This document shows, piece by piece, positions 1-5,701 of a stretch of DNA of 9,378 bases. Under the pieces are notes generated by a model. The model was not told where the DNA came from and ran no database searches. It saw nothing but the letters and a program-made list of their open reading frames with translations. Source of the DNA: Lachnospiraceae bacterium UBA7179 (GTDB lineage: Bacteria > Bacillota > Clostridia > Lachnospirales > Lachnospiraceae). The translations under genes and the position numbers were made by a program. How positions within the stretch are numbered: position 1 is the stretch's first letter; every line of letters begins with the position of its first letter. The DNA is taken from positions 1 through 9,378 of the forward strand of contig DKVL01000112.1 in the NCBI GenBank assembly GCA_002491195.1. The letters run 5' to 3'.

Positions 1-124
1 AATTGTCATATACTAATTCTTACCAAAAAAGAGGTATTTTTTTCCAAAAACACAAACTTTTTTACACTACCGAAAGGGAGTGCGAACCCCTTTCTGGCTT
101 TCCTTATGTACGTGGGCACCTGAT
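1..124. other. Intergenic region downstream of the cellobiose phosphorylase gene
   Basis: No gene is supported here. The sequence is A/T-rich with several homopolymer runs. One clear hairpin can be drawn: GAAAGGG (72-78) pairs with CCCTTTC (88-94). Inside it GT/AC closes a GCGA tetraloop on the plus strand, leaving A79 as a bulge. It lies about 30 nt beyond the stop codon of the minus-strand phosphorylase gene, where a terminator would be expected, but no run of T follows the stem on either strand. Its role as an intrinsic terminator is therefore unproven; it could instead protect the 3' end of the mRNA. A second weak stem, TACC/GGTA followed by seven T (about 22-44, plus strand), might end a gene lying left of the window. 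Confidence 0.4.
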
Positions 125-2560
125 TTATCCCAAAACAATCTCAACATTCACGTCAGATTTACCAGCCTCAAACGGAATGATACAGCCGTCAACGCCAACG
201 CCATCGACTGTCATGGATGCGACACCCTTCTGAACGTTGTTTGGATTCTTGACCGTGATGTGGTACACCACATCGCGGAAGCGTCTGGTGAGCTTGAAAT
301 CCCCAAATCCTGTCGGTACGCAGGGATCAACGCTAAGTCCCTTGTGTGTCGGGTACACGCCGAGGATATACTGTGAGATGTTTGTGAAGGTCCATGCGGC
401 AGTACCGGTGAGCCAGCTGTTCTTTGCCTCTCCGTGATACTTTGCGTCGCGTCCCGCAACCATCTGTGAATATACATAAGGCTCTGTCCTGTGAATCTCG
501 CTGATATCTTCCACATAAGCCGGACAGGTCTTCTGATAGATCTCAAATGCCCTGTCGCCGCGCCCGATGACGGTCTCTGCGATGGAAACCCATGGGTTGT
601 TGTGGCAGAAGATACCTGCGTTCTCCTTGTATCCGGGCGGATACGAAGAGATTTCACCAAGCTCGACATGATACTTGGTGTAGGCAGGCTGTAAAATCAT
701 GACGCCATACTTTGTGTCAAGACGTTCTTTTACAGAGTCCAGCGCCTTCTCTGCCAGACCTTCCCTGACACCGATGCCGGCGAGTACACAGAAGCCCTGC
801 GGCTCAATGTAAATCTGACCTTCCTCGCATTCCTTAGAACCAACTTTATGACTGTATGCGTCATAAGCTCTCACGAACCACTCTCCGTCCCAGCCGTCCT
901 TAAGAACTGCATCGTACATAACCGCAACTTCGTCCCTGGCGCGCTTTGCTTCTGCGTCGTCGCCGAGCAGTTCTGCGAGCTGTGCGTACTCCTCGCCGTA
1001 TTTGACAAACATTCCGGCGATAAATACGGACTCGGCTACAGGTCCTTCGCTCGGTCCAAACGTCTGGAAGGATTCGCCCGGATGCTCAGAGAAGCAGTTG
1101 AGGTTCAGGCAGTCGTTCCAGTCGGCGCGTCCGATGAGCGGCAGGTTGTGAGGTCCCTTGTGATTCACGATATAGTCAAACGAGCGCTTTAAGTGCTCCA
1201 TCAGTGTGGTGGCAACGTTCATGTCATTGTCGTAAGGAACCATTTCTTTCAAGATGGACAAGTCACCAGTCTCACGAACATATGCGCTGGTTCCGGCAAT
1301 CAGCCACAGTGGATCATCGTTGAATCCGCTTCCGATATCAGAGTTTCCTTTCTTGGTGAGCGGCTGGTACTGGTGATAAGCACTGCCATCCTGGAACTGT
1401 GTGGAAGCAATGTCGATAATACGCTCTCTTGCACGGTCAGGGATCAAATGCACGAAGCCAAGCAGATCCTGGCACGAATCACGGAAGCCCATTCCGCGGC
1501 CAATACCGGACTCGTAGTAGGAAGCGGAGCGGCTCATGTTGAATGTCACCATACACTGATACTGATTCCAGATATTGACCATTCTGTTTACTTTCTCGTT
1601 GGAGGATTCGACAACATAGCGGCCAAGCAGGTCTTTCCAGTATTCATTTAACTCTGCAAATGCCTTGTCGACAGCGGCGTCAGAGTTGTACTTTGCGATC
1701 ATCGCGTTTGCAGGTTTCTTGTTCACTACATTTGACGCCTCAAATTTTTCCTCGACAGGATTTTCAATATAGCCAAGAAGGAATACATAGGATTTTTCCT
1801 CGCCAGGAGCAAGGGTGATATCGATCTGGTGGGCAGCGATCGGAGACCAGCCGCTTGCCATTGAGTTCGTACACTTGCCGGACAGAACAGCTTCGGGCTT
1901 GTCAGCACCGTTGTAAGTGCCAATAAAGCTGTCACGGATCGTATCAAACCCGTCAACGTCCGTGTTTACAGTATAGATCGCGTAGTGGTTTCTGCGCTCG
2001 CGGTACTCTGTTTTGTGGTAGATGGTGGAGCCGACTACTTCGACTTCGCCTGTGCTCAGATTTCTCTGGAAGTTTCTGGAGTCATCGTCGGCATTCCACA
2101 GGCACCATTCCACATAGGAGAAAAGAGAGATTTTCTTTTCCGCGGCAGAGTTATTTTGAATCTTTACCTGGGAAATTTCACAGTTGTCATTCATTGGGAC
2201 AAATGTGAGGACAGATGCCTGCACATCGTTCCTGGAGGCGGTAAAGCGGCTATAGCCGATACCATGACGGCACTCATAGGAGTCCAGCTCTGTTTTCGTC
2301 GGCTGCCAGCCCGGATTCCAGATGGTATCCCCGTCTTTGATATAGAAATATTTGCCGTTTGTGTCATAGGGAACATCGTTGTAGCGGTAGCGTGTGAGTC
2401 TCAGAAGCTTTGCGTCTTTGTAGAAGGTGTAACCGCCGCAGGTATTTGAGATCAGAGAGAAAAATTCCTTGCATCCCAGATAGTTGATCCATGGGAGCGG
2501 TGTTTTGGGAGTGGTAATGACATATTCGCGGTTTGCGTCATCAAAGTAACCAAATTTCAT
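125..2560 (-). CDS. cbpA: Cellobiose phosphorylase (GH94)
   Basis: Predicted cytoplasmic inverting phosphorylase: cellobiose plus phosphate gives alpha-D-glucose 1-phosphate plus glucose, which saves ATP compared with hydrolysis. The product is 811 residues, the usual length of clostridial cellobiose phosphorylases. It opens with the family-typical MKFGYFDDANREYVIT. An N-terminal beta-sandwich is followed by the (alpha/alpha)6 barrel. Visible landmarks are YECRHG (95-100), ESGIGRGMGFRDS (350-362, R360 a likely phosphate contact), GRADWNDCLN (477-486) with D483 as the expected general acid, CHNN with H653, and SWLTGTAAW (715-723) with T718/G719 at the phosphate site. There is no signal peptide. 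The reading frame stays open 45 codons upstream to 2695, but the start at 2560 is preferred: it has AAGGAG (2570-2575) nine bases upstream, matches the family N-terminus, and the upstream extension would run through the operator and promoter. Gene naming varies (cbpA, cepA, cbp). Cellodextrin or other GH94 specificities are less likely given how close the whole sequence is to the cellobiose enzymes as I recall them. Confidence 0.95.
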   Translation of the reverse strand: MKFGYFDDANREYVITTPKTPLPWINYLGCKEFFSLISNTCGGYTFYKDAKLLRLTRYRYNDVPYDTNGKYFYIKDGDTIWNPGWQPTKTELDSYECRHGIGYSRFTASRNDVQASVLTFVPMNDNCEISQVKIQNNSAAEKKISLFSYVEWCLWNADDDSRNFQRNLSTGEVEVVGSTIYHKTEYRERRNHYAIYTVNTDVDGFDTIRDSFIGTYNGADKPEAVLSGKCTNSMASGWSPIAAHQIDITLAPGEEKSYVFLLGYIENPVEEKFEASNVVNKKPANAMIAKYNSDAAVDKAFAELNEYWKDLLGRYVVESSNEKVNRMVNIWNQYQCMVTFNMSRSASYYESGIGRGMGFRDSCQDLLGFVHLIPDRARERIIDIASTQFQDGSAYHQYQPLTKKGNSDIGSGFNDDPLWLIAGTSAYVRETGDLSILKEMVPYDNDMNVATTLMEHLKRSFDYIVNHKGPHNLPLIGRADWNDCLNLNCFSEHPGESFQTFGPSEGPVAESVFIAGMFVKYGEEYAQLAELLGDDAEAKRARDEVAVMYDAVLKDGWDGEWFVRAYDAYSHKVGSKECEEGQIYIEPQGFCVLAGIGVREGLAEKALDSVKERLDTKYGVMILQPAYTKYHVELGEISSYPPGYKENAGIFCHNNPWVSIAETVIGRGDRAFEIYQKTCPAYVEDISEIHRTEPYVYSQMVAGRDAKYHGEAKNSWLTGTAAWTFTNISQYILGVYPTHKGLSVDPCVPTGFGDFKLTRRFRDVVYHITVKNPNNVQKGVASMTVDGVGVDGCIIPFEAGKSDVNVEIVLG

Positions 2561-2652
2561 AGCTTGTTTCTCCTTGTTAAAAATGAATCTTTTCCATGCA
2601 TCGCTTTGTCGCGGCACTTCGTCAAAAGCCGCCTGCATGGAAACCAACATTG

Positions 2653-2672
2653 TTACGAAAACGTTTAAGTAA
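2653..2672. promoter_or_regulatory. Operator O1 for a LacI-family regulator (cbpA side)
   Basis: TTACGAAAACGTTTAAGTAA is a palindrome centred on CG, with 16 of 20 bases symmetric. The central CG and A/T arms are typical of LacI/GalR operators. It matches O2 at 17 of 20 positions in the same orientation. It lies just downstream of the predicted cbpA -10 box, so a bound repressor would block initiation or early elongation. It also partly resembles a CcpA cre site (about 11 of 14 consensus positions), so catabolite control is an alternative. Confidence 0.65.
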
Positions 2673-2685
2673 ACCTTATATGCTA

Positions 2686-2714
2686 AATCTACCACAAGAC
2701 GTTCATAAAAGCAA
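2686..2714 (-). promoter_or_regulatory. Probable sigma-A promoter of cbpA
   Basis: On the minus strand, TTGCTT (2714-2709) is followed after 17 bp by TAGATT (2691-2686), each four of six bases from consensus. Transcription would start near 2679, leaving operator O1 at roughly +7 to +26. A second -10-like TATAAG (2680-2675) lies nearby but lacks a good -35, so the exact start is open. Confidence 0.45.
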
Positions 2715-2809
2715 GGTAAAAATTACAGAAAAATACAGGATTATTTTTATCCAACCTAAGGACCCCAAAATGGGGAATATATGGTTCATAATTTGTCATT
2801 GCAGAGAGG

Positions 2810-2870
2810 TTAGGAACTGTTCAAAAATAACCTGCACATCTTGACTTGTCTATTTCTGAACAGTTCCTTA
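2810..2870. repeat. Palindromic repeat element with 20-bp inverted arms (MITE/REP-like)
   Basis: The left arm (2810-2829) and right arm (2851-2870) are inverted copies matching at 18 of 20 bases, including a perfect core GGAACTGTTCA/TGAACAGTTCC. The intervening loop is 21 nt. TTA borders the core on both sides in direct orientation, as a short target duplication might. It sits between two divergent promoters, where no gene would need a terminator, and no T run follows. This suggests a dispersed non-coding repeat or a small mobile relic rather than a terminator. Arm-like sequence recurs at 4497-4510 and 8037-8049. Confidence 0.6.
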
Positions 2871-2888
2871 GGTATTTTGGAAAATGGC

Positions 2889-2917
2889 TTGTGTAATTAA
2901 ATAAATTGATGTATGCT
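2889..2917 (+). promoter_or_regulatory. Probable sigma-A promoter of the LacI-type regulator gene
   Basis: TTGTGT (2889-2894), a 17-bp spacer and TATGCT (2912-2917) predict a start near 2924, at the left edge of operator O2. This mirrors the layout on the cbpA side and suggests autoregulation. Confidence 0.5.
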
Positions 2918-2922
2918 TTATA

Positions 2923-2942
2923 TTACGTAATCGTTTAAGCAA
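2923..2942. promoter_or_regulatory. Operator O2 for a LacI-family regulator (regulator side)
   Basis: TTACGTAATCGTTTAAGCAA matches O1 at 17 of 20 bases and has the same central CG. It overlaps the predicted transcription start of the regulator gene. O1 and O2 centres are 270 bp apart, close enough for looping by a tetramer or for independent control of the two promoters. Confidence 0.6.
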
Positions 2943-2948
2943 TGAATA

Positions 2949-2968
2949 ATTTGTAAACGATTTTCATA
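2949..2968. promoter_or_regulatory. Possible third operator O3 (inverted relative to O2)
   Basis: The complement strand carries AATCGTTTA, identical to nine central bases of O2, in opposite orientation. The matching segments are 2929-2937 and 2954-2962, with centres 26 bp apart. The outer arms fit less well, so this may be a weak or auxiliary site in the 5' leader of the regulator gene, or a cre-like site. Confidence 0.35.
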
Positions 2969-3003
2969 TGACATAGATCTGGTTTGGGCGAAGGAGGAAT
3001 GTT

Positions 3004-4017
3004 ATGGTTTCCATGAAGGATATCGCAGCGGCGTGCGGCGTGTCGGTTGCGACGGTCAGCAAGGCTTTGAACGATCAGAGTGACATCGGTGGGGAGACGA
3101 AGGAGAAGGTCAGGCGTACCGCAAAGGAGCTTGGTTATCATCCGAATTCCTCTGCCAGGGCATTAAAAACACATAGGACATATAACTTAGGCGTTTTATA
3201 TAAAGAGGAATCAGGAAGCGGACTGACACATGACTACTTTTCCGGGATTCTTGAAACCTTTAGAAATACAGCGGAGAATAGTGGTTATGACATCACTTTT
3301 TTAAGTAATTCCAAGAAACGCAAGGATCAGATGTCCTATCTGGAACATACCATTTACAGGGGAATGGACGGTGTGCTGATCGCGGTTGCGGATTACAGGG
3401 ATCCAGAGGTTGTGGAGCTTTTGTCAAGTGAACTTCCAGTGGTCACAGTGGATTATGTATATCATGGCAGGATATCTGTCATGTCGGATAACATCGCTGG
3501 CATGGAGGCACTTCTTTCTTATATTTATGGGCAAGGGCACAGGGAGATTGCGTACATTTACGGGGAGGAATCCATGGTGACAACCAACAGACTCTCCGCA
3601 TATTATCGTTTTTATGAGAAAAAGGGTCTCGCAGTCAGGGAGGAATTTCTTCAGAGGGCAAAGTACAGGGATTCCTACACTGCAGGCGTTCTCACCAGTC
3701 AGCTGTTGGAACAGGAGCACCCGCCAGGCTGTATTATGTATGCAGATGATTTCTCGGCAATAGGCGGCATGAATGTTATCAGGAACAAAGGACTTCGGAT
3801 ACCGGAAGATATCTCGATCGTGGGATATGATGGTATTACAATGGCATCGCAGCTGGAACCACAGCTGACGACATACAGGCAGGATACCGTTGGGATCGGG
3901 AGTCTTGCGGCGGAAAAACTGATCAGCCTGATCGAAAATCCCAGGGCGACTCCGATCAGCCAGTATGTGATGCGCGGAAAATTGATCACAGGTGGTTCTG
4001 TGGCAAAAATAACATAA
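3004..4017 (+). CDS. LacI/GalR-family transcriptional regulator, probable cellobiose-operon repressor
   Basis: A 337-residue one-component DNA-binding regulator of standard LacI-family length. Residues 4-24 form the helix-turn-helix, with recognition helix SVATVSKALN (14-23). The hinge helix NSSARALKT (48-56) carries the leucine that normally wedges into the central CG step of the operator. Residues from about 60 to 333 are the periplasmic-binding-protein-like effector domain, with the family motif PEDISIVGYDG (267-277) and SDN (161-163). The start at 3004 has AAGGAGG (2991-2997) six bases upstream; M4 is a possible internal alternative. It is divergent from cbpA, and palindromes with a central CG lie at both promoters, so it probably represses cbpA and itself until a sugar (cellobiose or a derivative) binds. 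The effector is inferred from context only. No GC-rich terminator follows the stop codon. Confidence 0.92.
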   Translation: MVSMKDIAAACGVSVATVSKALNDQSDIGGETKEKVRRTAKELGYHPNSSARALKTHRTYNLGVLYKEESGSGLTHDYFSGILETFRNTAENSGYDITFLSNSKKRKDQMSYLEHTIYRGMDGVLIAVADYRDPEVVELLSSELPVVTVDYVYHGRISVMSDNIAGMEALLSYIYGQGHREIAYIYGEESMVTTNRLSAYYRFYEKKGLAVREEFLQRAKYRDSYTAGVLTSQLLEQEHPPGCIMYADDFSAIGGMNVIRNKGLRIPEDISIVGYDGITMASQLEPQLTTYRQDTVGIGSLAAEKLISLIENPRATPISQYVMRGKLITGGSVAKIT

Positions 4018-4079
4018 TTAATAAAATTTTATATTTCGTTAATTTACCTTGTTTGTTTCGTATGGTAGGATAAGGTATA

Positions 4080-4499
4080 GTGACAAATGAAAAGTGGGGC
4101 AGTGATATTGACATGGCGGGGATATTGTATGATGCCAGACGCATCAAGGCATATGAAGGGCTTTTAGCGCTGGGCGAGATCGCAGAGGAGACAAAACAGT
4201 GGTGCGACGATCTCTGGGAGGAGCTTGTGTTTGACGCAGAGCTTCTGGATGAACTTATATTTTACCTGGAGCACCATTCCCTGAAGGATAAAGTGCACTG
4301 TGAAGGATACGGGCTTACGGACTTGTATATCTGGCAGATGAACCGATATAATCTGATCGGTGATTCCGGGAAGAATACAGCGGCCTGCAACAAGGACAGG
4401 ATGGTGCTTCACGCATTCCGGGATATGATCAATATGAAGAAGGAACCTGCAGTGTATGTGAAAAAGATGACAATGGGCAGAGGGATGGATCAGGCGTAA
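4080..4499 (+). CDS. Hypothetical protein, 139 aa, unrecognised
   Basis: I do not recognise this family. The start is GTG at 4080, with AGGA (4067-4070) nine bases upstream and AAGG (4072-4075) closer in. An internal ATG at 4113 (residue 12) lacks a well-spaced site. The product looks soluble and mostly helical: there is no signal peptide or membrane segment, residues 15-70 are acidic, and the C-terminal 30 residues are Lys/Met-rich and basic. Three cysteines (42, 74 and 103) do not form an obvious metal motif. It lies 62 bp after the LacI-type gene with no clear terminator between, and 24 bp before the HAAS-type membrane protein, so it is probably cotranscribed with the latter. HAAS/DUF1700 genes usually follow a PadR-type regulator. 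This protein occupies that position but shows no winged-helix pattern I can identify. Confidence 0.7.
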   Translation: MTNEKWGSDIDMAGILYDARRIKAYEGLLALGEIAEETKQWCDDLWEELVFDAELLDELIFYLEHHSLKDKVHCEGYGLTDLYIWQMNRYNLIGDSGKNTAACNKDRMVLHAFRDMINMKKEPAVYVKKMTMGRGMDQA

Positions 4500-4523
4500 G
4501 GAACTGTTTAGTTGGGGGTTATT

Positions 4524-5042
4524 ATGAACTGTGAGGAATTTTTGAGACAATTTCGTGACGCTCTTGATGGAAAAGTGTCGGAGAACGTGATACAGGACAA
4601 TGTGAATTATTACAGGTCATATATCAACAGTCAGACCGCCGGCGGTAAGAGTGAGTCTGATGTGCTTGGAATGCTTGGCGATCCGAGGCTCCTTGCAAAA
4701 ACGATTGAGGAGAGCAGTAAGTTTGCGTCAGGCAGAGAGGGCCAGAGCGGATATGCAGGTGATTTTAATAATTTTTTTAATAATAACAATGCCAATTCAA
4801 ATTATGGAACTTACACAAACTACAGTTCTGCGAGAGGTATGGACCACGAATATGCAGAATCAGAGGAGGAAAAGCATGGTAGAATCCCAGGCTGGCTGAT
4901 CACGTGTATTGTGCTGATCATAGTATTCCTGGTTTTATCGTTTGCATTTCGTATCTTTGTAATACTCGCACCGTATATGATCGTACTTTTGCTGGCTGGT
5001 TTTCTGGTCAGGGCTGTCCGCAGCTGGTGGCAGCGAAGATAG
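4524..5042 (+). CDS. HAAS/DUF1700-type membrane protein with Asn-rich linker
   Basis: 172 residues. Residues 1-65 form the helical HAAS-type domain (CEEFLRQFRDALDG..., then NVIQDNVNYYRSYI and a second half containing VLGMLGDPRLLAKTI). This pattern is known from DUF1700 proteins, whose helical domain is associated with signalling partners. Residues 81-100 are a low-complexity linker rich in Asn, Tyr and Ser (FNNFFNNNNANSNYG). An acidic patch at 107-117 is followed by two hydrophobic segments at about 121-144 and 145-163, and a basic tail ending WWQRR. The ATG at 4524 has GGGGGT (4514-4519) as ribosome binding site and gives the usual short lead into the domain. A TTG at 4512, nine bases after AAGGA (4498-4502), is a possible but less likely start. 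A strong terminator follows the stop. The function is unknown; a membrane or envelope regulatory role is inferred from the family. Confidence 0.8.
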   Translation: MNCEEFLRQFRDALDGKVSENVIQDNVNYYRSYINSQTAGGKSESDVLGMLGDPRLLAKTIEESSKFASGREGQSGYAGDFNNFFNNNNANSNYGTYTNYSSARGMDHEYAESEEEKHGRIPGWLITCIVLIIVFLVLSFAFRIFVILAPYMIVLLLAGFLVRAVRSWWQRR

Positions 5043-5054
5043 ATTAGGGAAATT

Positions 5055-5086
5055 GAAAAACGACCATTGAATGGCCGTTTTTCATT
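5055..5086 (+). terminator. Intrinsic terminator after the HAAS-type gene
   Basis: GAAAAACG (5055-5062) pairs with CGTTTTTC (5076-5083). Inside it CCAT (5064-5067) pairs with ATGG (5071-5074) around a short loop, with one A/C mismatch. The T run is part of the descending arm. It starts 13 nt after the stop codon. Near symmetry means it could act on both strands. Confidence 0.8.
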
Positions 5087-5292
5087 AAGGGGAGTATAAA
5101 TAATTAATATATAAGGGTTGTAAAGAGGATTGAAGGAGTATCTCTTTACTAATTTCAGTATAACAATAGTGGTCAAAAAGGTCAACTAATTTCTGAAAAT
5201 AAAACCTACCAAACAATAATTGTCAGATTTGGGCAGTGTTTCCAAAGTTAACAAGATATGTAAATTAAAAATCATGTATAAAAATGTGCGTT

Positions 5293-5320
5293 TTGGCAAA
5301 TCATATCTGTGTAGCATAAA
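5293..5320 (+). promoter_or_regulatory. Candidate promoter of the Asn-rich small gene
   Basis: TTGGCA (5293-5298), a 16-bp spacer and CATAAA (5315-5320) suggest a start near 5327, exactly where the first leader hairpin begins. CATACAAA (5332-5339) resembles a sporulation sigma-E -10 element, but no suitably spaced -35 was found. Confidence 0.4.
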
Positions 5321-5328
5321 AGTGCTGA

Positions 5329-5384
5329 TGACATACAAAAAATGCGAGTGCAGCTGTATGTCAGAAACAAGGGAATACATTCCC
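5329..5384 (+). promoter_or_regulatory. Structured 5' leader: two perfect hairpins upstream of the small gene
   Basis: Stem 1: TGACATACA (5329-5337) with TGTATGTCA (5355-5363), 9 bp, 17-nt loop. Stem 2: GGGAAT (5371-5376) with ATTCCC (5379-5384), a 14-bp perfect palindrome that could also be a protein-binding site. GGAGG of the ribosome binding site begins 9 nt later (5393). It does not match a riboswitch class I can recognise. Confidence 0.5.
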
Positions 5385-5404
5385 GAAAAATTGGAGGTAA
5401 CATT

Positions 5405-5566
5405 ATGGCTGGAACAAACAACAACTACGATCAGAACAAGTCAAATAACAATTATCAGAATGCACAGAACTCACAGGGTTCGAACAGCACAAACAACAGC
5501 AATTCTGACAACAACCAGAAGAATTGCAAGAACAGCACAAACAACAATAACAACAATAACAAGTAA
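5405..5566 (+). CDS. Small asparagine-rich protein, 53 aa
   Basis: An unrecognised microprotein. The ATG at 5405 has GGAGG (5393-5397) seven bases upstream, and a terminator follows 20 bases after the stop, so it has a complete expression unit of its own. Composition is extreme: 24 of 53 residues are Asn, with Ser, Gln, Thr and Lys making up most of the rest. It has a single Cys (41), no hydrophobic segment and no signal peptide, and ends in NNNNNNNK. It is predicted to be intrinsically disordered. A 17-bp direct repeat (5482-5498 and 5530-5546, 48 bp apart and in frame) and a short AACAACAAT tandem at the 3' end point to growth by internal duplication. The neighbouring HAAS-type protein also has an Asn-rich linker. 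Possible roles include a spore, coat or surface-associated small protein, but nothing in the sequence proves this. Confidence 0.7.
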   Translation: MAGTNNNYDQNKSNNNYQNAQNSQGSNSTNNSNSDNNQKNCKNSTNNNNNNNK

Positions 5567-5585
5567 TCGGTGCTGGATTGGAGAA

Positions 5586-5620
5586 GGCAGGGCTTGCGAA
5601 ACAGGTCCTGTCTTTTTCTG
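5586..5620 (+). terminator. Intrinsic terminator after the Asn-rich gene
   Basis: GGCAGG (5586-5591) pairs with CCTGTC (5607-5612). Four further inner pairs (with G-U wobbles) close a 7-nt loop, and five T follow (5613-5617). It starts 20 nt after the stop codon. Confidence 0.75.
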
Positions 5621-5670
5621 TTGTGATTGTTCAGTTACATTGTTTATTCCGCTCGCTTGCGATTTTTCAT

Positions 5671-5699
5671 TTGACAGATGGATATAATGAATATAAGAT
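5671..5699 (+). promoter_or_regulatory. Promoter of the RNA methyltransferase operon
   Basis: A consensus -35 TTGACA (5671-5676), a 17-bp spacer and TAAGAT (5694-5699). A perfect TATAAT at 5683-5688 is only 6 bp from this -35 and lacks another well-placed one, so TAAGAT is preferred. Confidence 0.6.
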
Positions 5700-5701
5700 A
5701 A

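Larger units (their letters stand above)
2561..3003. other. Divergent control region between cbpA and the LacI-type regulator
   Basis: This 443-bp A/T-rich gap carries both divergent promoters, two strong operator-like palindromes and a weaker third, and a 61-bp inverted-repeat element in the middle. A small CCCC/GGGG hairpin (2763-2775) is also present. No open frame here has a credible ribosome binding site and start. The ribosome binding sites at its ends are AAGGAG (2570-2575, minus strand) and AAGGAGG (2991-2997, plus strand). Confidence 0.8.
5087..5404. other. Gene-free region with hairpins, a probable promoter and a structured leader
   Basis: About 320 bp that is very A/T-rich, with no supported gene. 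Contents in order: a perfect 8-bp hairpin GTAAAGAG (5120-5127)/CTCTTTAC (5142-5149) whose 14-nt loop contains AAGGAG; a direct repeat GGTCAA at 5171-5176 and 5180-5185 (9-bp period); a promoter candidate (5293-5320); and two hairpins just before the ribosome binding site of the Asn-rich gene. A frame running through this stretch and out of phase across the Asn-rich gene was judged a shadow. Confidence 0.6.

Noticed and set aside
3..233. A 76-codon plus-strand frame at the left edge
   Set aside because: It overlaps the 3' end of the phosphorylase gene antisense, and its translation of A/T-rich intergenic DNA and antisense sequence has no protein-like features.
1193..1651. Long plus-strand frames opposite the phosphorylase gene (also 848-1192 and 1985-2449)
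   Set aside because: All lie antisense to a confidently identified 811-aa enzyme, lack ribosome binding sites and resemble no family.
2561..2695. A 45-codon N-terminal extension of the cellobiose phosphorylase starting at 2695
   Set aside because: The extension lacks a ribosome binding site at its start and runs through the operator, while 2560 has AAGGAG at nine bases and matches the family N-terminus.
2763..2775. The CCCCAAAATGGGG hairpin as a terminator
   Set aside because: The stem is only 4 bp with no T run, and no gene reads into it from either side.
4512..4523. TTG at 4512 as start of the HAAS-type gene
   Set aside because: It is possible because AAGGA lies nine bases upstream, but the ATG at 4524 has its own GGGGGT site and gives the usual family N-terminus.
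5171..5186. A CtsR heat-shock operator
   Set aside because: The two GGTCAA units have a 9-bp period, whereas the CtsR heptad repeat needs 10, and no chaperone or clp gene follows.
5220..5687. A 155-codon plus-strand frame spanning the leader, the Asn-rich gene and its terminator
   Set aside because: It has no ribosome binding site, runs through a terminator, and its Thr/Arg-rich middle is simply the Asn-rich gene read out of phase.
5683..5688. The perfect TATAAT as the -10 box of the methyltransferase operon
   Set aside because: It is only 6 bp downstream of the TTGACA, and no other -35 lies at 16-18 bp.
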